Shown in pieces: positions 25,973 to 35,658 of a stretch of DNA of 64,000 bases. The translations under genes were made by a program, and so were the position numbers. Numbering within the stretch: the stretch's first letter is position 1; each line of letters opens with the position of its first letter. This DNA comes from Microthyrium microscopicum (taxonomy: Eukaryota > Ascomycota > Dothideomycetes > Microthyriales > Microthyriaceae). The stretch is from assembly GCA_010405405.1 (NCBI GenBank), contig MU004235.1:2054426-2118425 (forward strand), read 5' to 3'. The notes below the pieces were generated by a model that worked only from the letters and a program-made list of their open reading frames with translations, had not been told where the DNA came from and did not search any database.

Positions 25973-26357
25973 GTGCTGTCACAACTTGATAGATGAATAG
26001 TATGCTTGCTAGTGGATGGTGTGAGTGGAACCCTAGCAGCTGTCATGTAGCTGTCAAGATGATGATAGGATACGGTATGAATAAAATAGTTTTGTCCTTT
26101 TCCATGATATGCTCCATTCAATAAAGCTCAAGGAATCTATCATGTCTTGTGCTCGATATTTGATAGATAGTTCATCGAGACTGGAGGTACACGTATGATG
26201 TGTAAGCGATTTACTGAATGCATTATATATTCTTTCAACGTCAATACCAAGTAGTTGAGTAATACCTCTGTCTACAAACCACAGACCAAAGCCGCTGAAC
26301 GCCAATAAACCCTTCAAATGTCCGGACCATTCAAATCCCCAAGTCTCTCGCACATCA
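25973..26357. other. convergent intergenic region
   Basis: About 385 bases between the ends of GFA1 and the leftward V-ATPase accessory gene. No gene is supported. Confidence 0.4.
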
Positions 26358-27394
26358 TCACTGCACCTTCTTCTGCGCTGCCGGCCCCATTTCCTTGCTG
26401 AAAGCAAAATAGCTCACCTTCAAGCTCAGTAGCGCTGATAGGCCCGTGTAGAAAATCATGAACAGCAAAAACGACGCAAACAGTCCCATGAAGATTCCTG
26501 GTCCTAGAAATACATAGTGATCGAATACACCGCCTGTCGAGTTGGCAGCAAGTGGCTCAATGGCGCGCTTGAATTCGTTGTGCAGTACGTTTTCGTATGG
26601 ATCGGCCATTTCGTAGGCGGGCGTGGCGATGGCGTCGAGGAGGGGAGTAGTGTGGTAGATTACGGTGAAGGCGTGGCCACCGGCGGTCGAGAGGACAGCG
26701 TGGAGGAAGGAGTCTGTGAGTCTTTGTTAGCTGATAGATGCAAAGGGAGGGTAGTGAGGAAATGGGATAGTGAGCTTACCGTGGTCGCTGAGTTTGGCGG
26801 CGCGGTCGGTGATAGCGGTTGGAAGGGGAGGGAAGTCAACCTTGATAATGCGTGGGTGCGCAGTGCCGCTGGGGATTTCGCCCGCTGTTATCGTCGTTAG
26901 TATTCATCGCTGGAGTAAGAGGGGCAAGACGTACTGCCAGCGTCGGCGCTTAACATGCGAGCACCACAGGTCGATTCGAGCAGTGCCGTTACTTTGGCCA
27001 TGTCGATACTGCCGACGACTTCTGGGACTGTGACTGCATGTCGAGCGGGACCGGCGGTGCCGTTCATGGCATTGCGGAGATGTGGGATGCCCGCGCCGTG
27101 GGCGAAATCGGCACTGGCAACGGCGGGTTGGCTGACGAGGATGTAGGCATCTGAAGGACAGGAGGAGAGAGTTGAGAGAAGGCTGGATGTGATTGAGGCG
27201 GCGTGGGCTATATTAGGCGAGGGGAAGGTGGAGAAAGAGCTGGTGGTCAGTTAGTTTGATGGAAGCTCGCTTTGAATGAAGCCTGGAATTGGGACGTACG
27301 GTGATGTAGAGAAGAGGAAAAAGGGCGAGGTGTCTTTGAAAGCGGCGGCACAAGAGGCCAGGAGGGCCAGCGAGGTTGAATGTATTATCCTCAT
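26358..27394 (-). CDS. BIG1: BIG1 / V-ATPase accessory (Ac45/Voa1-like) ER membrane protein
   Basis: Four exons, 27394-27300, 27239-26935, 26884-26780 and 26713-26358, give about 286 residues; all introns (60, 50 and 66 nt) have GT..AG ends and keep frame. A signal peptide opens the protein (MRIIHSTSLALLASCAAAFK), followed by DTSPFFLFS, the start typical of fungal BIG1. A lumenal domain follows (AYILVSQPAVASADF; AKVTALLESTC). Near the C-terminus is one membrane span (GIFMGLFASFLLFMIFYTGL) and the conserved tail VSYFAFSKEMGPAAQKK. That span and tail match the Ac45/Voa1/BIG1 family, which acts in V-ATPase assembly in the ER; yeast BIG1 loss also lowers beta-1,6-glucan. It sits beside GFA1, though shared regulation is only a guess. 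Confidence 0.88.
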
Positions 27395-29059
27395 GACTGG
27401 AAGTATGAGAGATGATCTGGCGACTTATCTTGGAGCTCTGGTGATGGTGTTGAGGTCGGAGTTGAACAAGCTCAGAATCGTGTTTGCCTTACTGCCTTCG
27501 AAATTCGAGGGCTTCAAGATTTGATGCCTGGGGTTGGCCGGATTGTTGTGGCATCAATATATGCTTAGTCATGGAGACATGGATCTTCAATTCAGCCAAT
27601 GAAATTAGCTTCCAAAATCAATCACATTTCCACACCCTTCCAACTTCATCTCATCTTAAGTTTGGTACCATTCTACATGTGAACCACGGTTGATAGTGCT
27701 CCAAATTCGTGAGAACCCCCATCCTACATTCTCAAGTCACATTTCGAAGAGAGCGTACCTCAGAGAGGATTTCGATATCTGGCAACGGCTTGGCAAATTA
27801 AATGGCGTACTCCAGCGGCCCTGAATCATCACGGCTTCTATCAACGCTGTCAAACAAAAGGTGTTATATATCTTATCATGTTCAATAAATCTTTCAGGTG
27901 TGAACCACACTTATGGCAAATATTTCACTCAATGGTATAGTGCAGCGTTTGGAATTTAACGAGTTCATACGAGCACAGCATTTATTTCGTCGACACGTTT
28001 TCTAGTCTGCTACCAAATGATACTGGTTTTCAGCGCATCACTTCAAATTCTGAGTACGCTAGCGGTACTTCTTACCCAAGAACACAACTGTACAAAGACA
28101 AACCCTGTAATGTACCTTGAAGAGGCATTTTGAACGTGGGACGCTATGAACCTGCACTGTTGATGCTCCGTCACATTCATATCATCAACCAATTCACGTA
28201 TCAGTAGAAGACAGAGCGGTAAGAGCGAGAAGATTCATTGATGTAAGACTCGCTGAAGCGTTTTGTATGCAATAGGCCAACAAGTGAAGATACTTGCAGA
28301 ATCTGTTTAAAAGAACCCAATCCTAAGTCTTCAATACATGAAAAGTCACAACAAAGTTCTCCATGGTTCGTCCCAAAGCTCTGTAAGGTTGTTCTCAACC
28401 TTAGCCTTGAACCGAGAGTTGGCCTTACTTTTGATTATCCATCACTACTCCATCAGAAATGGCTTAGGATTTTCTAGGAACAGTTCAGTGAGGTTCAAGA
28501 AGGACCCACTTCTCGTTCTCGAGGCATTTCCTGTTGGCAGCGAGGAGCACAACAAAATGTCTCATGAAAATGTGCTTGTAATTGGTCTGACACCCACTCG
28601 TAGTGTAGACATGGCGCTATGTTCTGTAAGAACAGGTCGTTGCGCCTTTGTGCCATTTCGCCGATTGGTGCTCTTCGTTGAGCCATACGGCGTCCGCAGT
28701 TTTTGGAGCGATGCACTAAAAGACGAATATCATTCTTTAGCTTACCATACATTGAATCCCCCATAAAGGTACAATACTCGGCTTGCGTTTTCAGTTTATG
28801 ACGGTACTGATACTGCAGATGACGGCGACTTAAACAGTGGCAGGGCAAAGAACATCCATAGAAGTCAAACTAATGTCACGAAGAGTCATTGAAAAAACAA
28901 TTGAAGCCTAGGTGATATCCAAATTCCCTTCTGAGGTACAATAAATATGTGCTCTGGAAATATGATGGAACTGTATGGAACTGGTGGTGCCGATTATATT
29001 CAGTGCTAAGACATAAAACATTCGGAGAAGTTAGACTGATAGTCAAAAGACATTAAAAA
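27395..29059. other. long gene-poor stretch
   Basis: About 1.7 kb with no supported gene. The longest frame (28338-28766 plus, 142 codons) is overlapped by an equally long minus-strand frame and neither has a recognisable motif. The 27395 end should contain the BIG1 promoter. Confidence 0.4.
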
Positions 29060-29332
29060 TGGTATAACGTCCTGGCCTGCCACAACTGCAATTTTCCTTG
29101 GAAGTATAATCACGATAGCGTCGTTGTAATTCGTGGTACCCATTCATCGTTCATAGAAGTTGTGATGTCGACAGTATATAACGATAGCCTACCACCATTG
29201 CAAGCCCCCTTGGAGGTACAGTCACGATAGCGTTGTTGTAGTTCGTGGTACCCATTCATCGTTCATAGAAGTTGTGATGTCGACAGAATATTCCGTTAGC
29301 CTACCACCATTGAAAACCCCCTTGGCGGTACT
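29060..29332. repeat. 112-bp tandem repeat, about 2.4 copies
   Basis: The segment CACGATAGCGTCGTTGTAAT at 29111 recurs at 29223 with few changes, followed in both copies by TTCGTGGTACCCATTCATCG and TTCATAGAAGTTGTGATGTC. A more diverged partial copy precedes them from about 29060. All copies share the ending CCTTGG(A/C)(A/G)GTA. The array lies about 430 bp upstream of the next gene's start. Confidence 0.85.
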
Positions 29333-29767
29333 GCCCCATCAACTGTTCACGATGTTGGGCATAAGTACCCTTGGACCCCCCAAACCTTTCTCTTTCTTTT
29401 TTGATCCGGGTCGTTAGTCCACAGATTTTGCCAACACCGATATAACAACCAAACTGCTACCCAAAAACTTCAGCTCAAAAACTTCGCTTCGCAGCGTTAA
29501 AGCCCAACTGCTTTTGAACTTCTGTTCTTCACTGTCAACTTACATCCTTACCATCGAAACAATTCGTCATCATCATTTCTTCTTATCGCCAACAACTTTT
29601 ATCATCACCACCAACCATCATCATCACCGCCATCAACTGTCATCATCACAATCAACTATCATCACCACCAACAACTTCTCTCTTCACCATCGATTCACTT
29701 TATCGCCATCGATTCTTATCTTCACCAAGAACTATTCACTTTACCATCAACTCTCATCACCATCAAG
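29333..29767. promoter_or_regulatory. promoter and CAT/ACC-rich leader of the MGCC gene
   Basis: From about 29565 to 29767 the sequence is a run of CATCATC, CACCACCAAC and TTATCGCC units with almost no G, ending TCACCATCAAG just before ATG. This is probably an unstructured 5' leader. A frame through it (from 29514) begins without ATG and is His/Ser/Thr-only, so I do not call it coding. Confidence 0.5.
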
Positions 29768-30154
29768 ATGGGTTGCTGTATGAGCAAAAACAACAAACAG
29801 TGGGCAGACCTCGAGCTGCCCACTCCTCCCAGAAGAGAGGGTTCGCCATTTGATCCCATGGCTCAACCCAAAGGCTTGGTCGGGCAAAAAATCCCTGTTC
29901 GACAAAACCTGTTCAACACAGAAGTACGTGGTCTTCTGCCAAGAACGACTGCTGTCTCCGATTTTCAAGAAGCATTGTTCGAGTCAAGCAAGCAGTACTT
30001 GAGGAGCAAAAAGGGCCAAGACTACCTTGTTAGCTTGATCCATGAGAAGGATCCCAAGAAAAACAAGCAGCACCACAAGCTTGTGCAAAAGATTGTCAAG
30101 GATTGGATCTCGGGCATGAGTACTTGCAGGCTGGATATATTATGGAAGGATTGA
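29768..30154 (+). CDS. small protein with N-terminal MGCC acylation motif
   Basis: A single exon of 128 residues starting MGCCMSKNNK. Gly2 with Ser6 fits the N-myristoylation consensus, and Cys3/Cys4 are placed for palmitoylation; the start resembles that of G-protein alpha subunits (MGCGMS). The rest is basic and helical in the second half (SDFQEALFESSKQYLRSKKG, then KKNKQHHKLVQKIVKDWI). No domain is recognised. It is probably a peripheral membrane protein; the function is unknown. The leader, the strong ATG context (CATCAAGATGG) and the 3' AATAAAA signal at about 30274 support a real gene. Confidence 0.65.
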   Translation: MGCCMSKNNKQWADLELPTPPRREGSPFDPMAQPKGLVGQKIPVRQNLFNTEVRGLLPRTTAVSDFQEALFESSKQYLRSKKGQDYLVSLIHEKDPKKNKQHHKLVQKIVKDWISGMSTCRLDILWKD

Positions 30155-32131
30155 TGCTTTACTCTTTTCGAATTTTTGCTTTTTGTTGCGTTTTCTTGTT
30201 TATCGACGTTTCATTCTCATTGTGTCTCTATACTCATGGCGTTTTCGTATCAACGACTTTGCTTTTTCATCTGAATAAAAATTCATTCCATCCAAATACT
30301 TTCTCTTCTGCTGCCTGTGATAAGTGACTTAGGTAGTAAGACTGCCCCATGCCAGAGCACATTTCTCAAACACCATCCAATCAAACCAATGATAGTACAT
30401 GTGCCATCGCACTCGATGACGACCACACAATACGCTCGCTTATGGAATGCTGTGAATCCTACTGACTGCCATGTATGTTGCACGATTTTACTGCACGATT
30501 TTATCACGAAAGGTCGTGGGTCTTTTCGAGGCATATGAGCTCTGGTTGTAATCTTGTGTTGGCGAGTTCTGGATTGAATGAGCTATGGACCAATTACAGC
30601 GCCTACGATGTTCTCTCCCATCAAAAGTTCGCTTCGACGCCCATAGGGATGGAGCTTTCGGACTCTAACCAATGCCACGGGAGTGTATTTTCTCCTTTCA
30701 ACGAGTATTAGATGCCAATATGTGATGACTCTATAGCGGCAAATAGAGGGGGTCATTTGCAAGATACTCCCATCTTAAGCGATGTCTGCCGCGACACTTC
30801 CTGAACAACGACTGTTTTATTTCCCGTCGCGTTGGACCTCTTCAAATGCAAATCAAAGCATTTAAGTACGACATATTGTCGTGGCAGACGTCACTTCATT
30901 GAGATTATTTCGTAAATAGCTCCCCTACTCTGTTGTTATCGGGAATTTATAACTCGGCGCAAAAGAGCAAAGAGAAACTGAAGCGATCCACCAGCGCCGG
31001 TTCAAAAATGTAATAAACATAAACTGGAATTGATTGCTGACATCATTCTATCCCATGGTATACTCATTCGGTACACCAGTACACCATTCTGGCAGGCATG
31101 ACTTGTATCGCTTTGCCTCCCTGTCTCATGACAGCAGACTCTGGAAGTTTGCTGTCCACTGCTCTCCGGAATATAAAATTCCACGTTTTGCCTACAACGC
31201 CAATCCGGAATATTTAACCTGCTATGAACCCACAAAGAAGTTGACTTGCTAGGCATGGAATAAAATGGAAATATTGGTGAGAGCATTGTGAAGCTGCGCG
31301 GATTCTTGCAGACCAAATATTGTATTTCAATCGATCTTGCCTTCTGACAAAACCTTGACTATGTCAGCATAACTCAGTGCAATCGACTGGAGAATAGCCG
31401 TCATTACTGTCATTAATTTTCCTTGTCTCTCTACTCTATGTAGTATCCTTTACCAGCTCGCACGCCAAAGCAGAAAACATGAGAAATGGGCAAAAAAACA
31501 AGATATGTGCGTCTCTCTACTTGACATTTAGAGTAAAAGCAAATTATTTCATAAAGCATTCATAGATAAATCATAAAGAAAACACAAAACATAGGAGGTA
31601 GGTACTAGATCTTCAACCCATGACACCACTCGAAACCAGCAACCATAAGGTGGTTCGTCGAGAGCAAGATGACTATGAAATCCTCGGGTCGAGCCGCTGA
31701 CCGCCCCGAATATGCGATCGACCACATTAAATCGGAAGCCTTGGTTATGCAAGTAGTGGCTGGCGGGGCAGACTTTTCAGAAGGAACGATTGCCCAAGCT
31801 CGACTACGATCTTCATGCAGTATGCAAGCTGCCAGCCTTTCTCCCGTCTAAATCCCCACTACTTTCACTGAATTGGGACAAATCCTTGTTTTTATCCACG
31901 GAGGGATGGGGCGGCCCGTGAAGGATCCTGATCCGCAGGCTAGTGTCTAGGTCTCATTTGCACATCAGTGGTAGAGTCTGACAATATCCCGCGTTTGTGG
32001 TCTGGTCTTTGCATTAGAACATGCCTGAAGTGCATAGGGCGGATTGGGGTGTTGATGTTGGTCTTTGTTCGATGCTATCTTGTATCTCTGTCTTTCACGA
32101 ATTTCTACTATCACAGTTCATTGTAGAACAA
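30155..32131. other. gene-poor stretch
   Basis: About 2 kb with no supported gene. An AATAAAA near 30274 probably serves the MGCC gene. A small direct repeat (TGCACGATTTTA) occurs twice at about 30477-30500. Short frames have no motifs. Confidence 0.4.
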
Positions 32132-32139
32132 ATCACCAG

Positions 32140-32419
32140 CAGTGTTGTAATGAATACGTGAATAATTCAATTCTGAATACGCCACTATTCCGAATATATC
32201 CATGAATAATCTGTAACTAGTGTTATTTATTCAGAAAAAGGAAATAGGAAACATAGAAAACACGCGAACGTGATCTAGCCTTTTCCTTCACTAAATTAGT
32301 GAGGCTGAGATAGTATTGCCACTAACCGTTAGTGGCCCCAAAACCTAGATATTATTCTGAATATGAATTGAATATGACTAATTCATATTCAGAATATTAT
32401 TCAATTCATTACAACACTG
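32140..32419. mobile_element. hAT-type MITE (non-autonomous DNA transposon), 280 bp
   Basis: The element has terminal inverted repeats beginning CAGTGTTGTAATGAAT and is flanked on both sides by the 8-bp direct repeat ATCACCAG (32132-32139 and 32420-32427). An 8-bp duplication with CAGTG ends is the mark of the hAT superfamily. Inside are further inverted segments, for example ATATTCTGAATATGAATTGA near the right end and CCACTAACCGTTAGTGG at about 32321. It has no coding capacity, so it depended on a transposase elsewhere. The perfect target duplication and matching ends suggest a fairly recent insertion. Confidence 0.9.
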
Positions 32420-32427
32420 ATCACCAG

Positions 32428-32954
32428 CTTCATCAGTAGAAGAGAAATCTGGCCTCAGACATTTGAGCTGACAAACGAGATGTCGCATTCGATCGTCAGT
32501 GTGACATGACGCTTAATGCATAAACTATCAACGGCACGCGAGCGGCATTAGCGTATACTCAAGCTGCAAAGAAGGTCGATGTTTTAGCAGACTTGAGCGA
32601 AATTGAATGACTTGTATGGAGCCAGCTAGGACTGGGTCCGTCCACGATGAATCCCGAGTCTGTCATTTTGCTCATTATGTGATGAAAATAGGCTTGTGAA
32701 GAAGCTAAGACGCCTGAAAAGCCGCTGTATGTGATCGCCTCGTCACAGCCGTAAACTTATTTCTAACTCATGGTGCTTCCAGTTAGATAAGTGGCTCGTT
32801 CCTCTTCTCTCGTTAGTCCTACTCTTCTTAGTCTTCATACACAAGGATCATTTTTCGTGTACAAGCTTGCAAGTCACTCAGAGGGTAGTTGCTGATAGTT
32901 TGATTCTGTCTCCCGAGTGTACTTTTGTCGTTACTGAGTTGTTATAATATCAAG
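32428..32954. promoter_or_regulatory. upstream region of the DUF2235 gene
   Basis: About 525 bases between the MITE and the next start codon. The MITE lies about 0.5 kb upstream of the ATG and so may sit within or next to the promoter. No coding frame is supported here. Confidence 0.4.
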
Positions 32955-35029
32955 ATGGCAACAGAATACGGGGAGAACTTCCCGATTATCAACAACCCAC
33001 CTCACCATCGACGAAAGTTTGTTCTATGCTTTGATGGGACAGGTAACAAGTTCTCTGGAACTGATGTGGATTCCAATATATTGAAGATCTACCGCATGCT
33101 AGATCGTACCGATCACACACAGTTTCATTATTATCAACCAGGAATTGGAACCTACGTTACTGGACATTCGCTATCTCACTCCGGAAAATTTGCTCGATTC
33201 AAGAGTTGGTATTTGAAAACAAAGGACTCAGCGATGGGCACATCACTGGACCAGCATGTCATGGGCGGGTACAAGTGCGTATTCCAATCCGAATAGGGTA
33301 CTTTCTACTTCGAACACTAAACTAATGATAGGTTTCTTATGAGGTACTACCGTCCTGATGATGAGATTTTCTTATTCGGATTTTCTCGAGGAGCATATAC
33401 CGCCAGATTTTTGGCAGAAATGATAGATCACATCGGACTATTGTCTCAGGGTAATGAGGAACTGATCCGATTCGGTAATTCTTGCTGTGTTAGTTCACTG
33501 TAATTATCTCTAACATGACTTAGCTTGGAAAACATTTCAAAAATGGCAGACACGTACCGGGGAATCAGAGAAGGATTCCGGAAAGAAGAAATATCTTCTA
33601 GACTTCATGTGCGCCTTTCGAGAGACTTTTTCACGTCCAGTTCGACCCATCCAATTCCTTGGTCTATTCGATACAGTCAACAGTGTTCCTAGGTTCGAAA
33701 ACGCACTCATGTCAAGAACAAAATTTCCTTACACCGCTCGAACCACGGCTCGATACATTCGTCATGCAGTCTCTATTAGTGAGCGTCGAGCAAAGTTCCG
33801 CCAGGATCTCATCGGAGAAAAGCCAAAAGGCCAGAACCCAAGAACTCAAGCAGTAGTACAGCGTTATCGAGCTCGGCCATCTATAGATGAAGGAGTGACT
33901 GGAATAGAACGGGCAGACCGTGGAAGGCAACCAACTTTGCATGTCCCTGAGAGATATCGCGATGGCTCTGAAATTTCAGGCTTGCGAGCTTTGAGCCCGG
34001 GTTACGATCCACGGAGATCACGATCTGCTTCAAGAGGACGCCGTGAAACCCTTGCAGCAGTTCAAGCAAACCAAGCAGCCCAGGTTGAGGCAGAAGCCAA
34101 AGAGGAGAAGGAGCAGGATATACAAGAGGTTTGGTTCTTGGGAGACCATGCAGTAGGTGCACAGTACCAAGATGTCATTCAAAGATTCTAATTTAAAATA
34201 GGATATCGGCGGTGGCTGGACTCTGGAGGGTGAAGACGAAGTCGCCCTATCGCATGTACCACTGGTTTGGATGACCCGGGAAGCTCAACGGGCCGGTCTT
34301 CATTTCGATCCGGTCAAATTACGTGCGCTCCACTGTGCCCCCGAAGAGCATGATGCGGGAATAATCTGTAATACTGCTAAAGCATATCAAGCTGTCCCCC
34401 AAATTATTGAACCAAATCCTTCGGATGAAGACCTAGCTCCAAATGAGAAGCCCGCACACGAAATCATACCAGAGGCACCGAACAGCACTAACGATAAATC
34501 GGAGGACTCCCAACACGATGGTATAATCGTCGATGATCTGCCCGAGTTTCATCGAAAATTACATCTCGCAACCACCAAAGGTAAGATACATGACACGCTA
34601 TGCTTTGGCAATATTGGCATTTCCGCCAGCTCCGTAATAGCCTGGAACTTTATGGAGTACCTGCCTTTTCGCCGAATGGATCTTCAAGACGATGGATCAT
34701 GGAAACCAATCGTTTGGCCACTTCCTAAGGGCGAAGTACGCGATATCCCAGATGATGTGGTGGTGCATAATAGTGTGATTAAAAGGATGCGATATGACGA
34801 AAAATGCCGACCAGGTAATCTCATTTTGGGTGGAGGTGGACGTGGGATCAGAATAGCCCCAAAAGAGTTTGGAACAGGAGAATGGAAGGTCTTAAGGGAG
34901 GAAGGTGATTTCGTTGGTGAGGTCTGGGTTCGAGTTGGAAAGCCTGTGGGCTCAAGGCAAAACTCAGGCATGAATGGGATTAAGAGGGCCTTGACGGAGA
35001 AGAAAAACGGAATAATACATAATCATTGA
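32955..35029 (+). CDS. DUF2235 alpha/beta-hydrolase-like protein
   Basis: Four exons, 32955-33274, 33332-33474, 33524-34152 and 34202-35029, give about 639 residues. All three introns (57, 49, 49 nt) have GT..AG ends and keep frame. The N-terminus carries the family signature [20 protein letters not shown] (from about residue 20). The nucleophile elbow is [10 protein letters not shown] (Ser about 125), followed by [12 protein letters not shown], and after the third splice [19 protein letters not shown]. These fit the Ser-Asp-His arrangement of DUF2235, the family that includes the bacterial Tle1 phospholipases. Between them is an Arg-rich insert ([13 protein letters not shown]) and an acidic region, common in fungal members. 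Substrate unknown; lipase or esterase activity is inferred. No signal peptide, so likely intracellular. Confidence 0.88.
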
Positions 35030-35658
35030 GCTTGTGATCGTCAATATCACTCTTCTTATGCTTTGAATCGCTTCCACTTGAGTCAATTCAACGCTTCGTC
35101 GAATCATTAACGTCATCAGAAGCTACTCCAGGACGTAGTGATGATAGGCACTGTGCGCAAGGCTGTTGGCGATCAAACACTGCGCGATGGCGCCTTCTGC
35201 AACAGGTACTCAGTAGTGATATACATTCCTGGTATGTGCGGACACTTATGAACCATTTTTCTTTTAACATGAAGCAAAAGCATCTGGCGACTGGCATCAG
35301 CTGGAACATACAAGCTCTGACCGTTTAGCAGCCACGTGAGAGCGCGTTGTACTTGTGGTTTTGACGCGACTGTGGCGTTCACATGGATGGCGCGTTTGGC
35401 TCGAGAAAGGCTGAAAATTGGCGTGCTTATACACTGGGCCTCTTCCTGTCTGAAGACTTCTTGCGCGTCTTCTCTCCAGAGATTTATCTCACTTTCAGCG
35501 TCGCGGTGCTCCCGAGAACCGACCAGTCGACAATACCATATATCGCTGTCCCATTTCTGTGAAATCCCATGTAACGACCAATAATTCAAGAAAGTAAGCC
35601 GATGACAGCTGTGCTAACGATCACGAATTCTGATACTGGGTAAAGGCAAGCTGACACA
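35030..35658. other. intergenic, no gene seen
   Basis: About 630 bases between two same-strand genes. Minus-strand frames at 35088-35589 lack motifs. The bases just before 35659 are the presumed promoter of the oxygenase gene. Confidence 0.4.

Noticed and set aside
28338-28848. 142-codon plus-strand frame and overlapping minus-strand frame
   Set aside because: Both strands are open over the same bases, neither has a motif, signal or splice partner; chance is the simpler reading.
29514-29783. His/Ser/Thr-rich frame through the leader of the MGCC gene
   Set aside because: No ATG start, low-complexity content, overlaps the real start codon.
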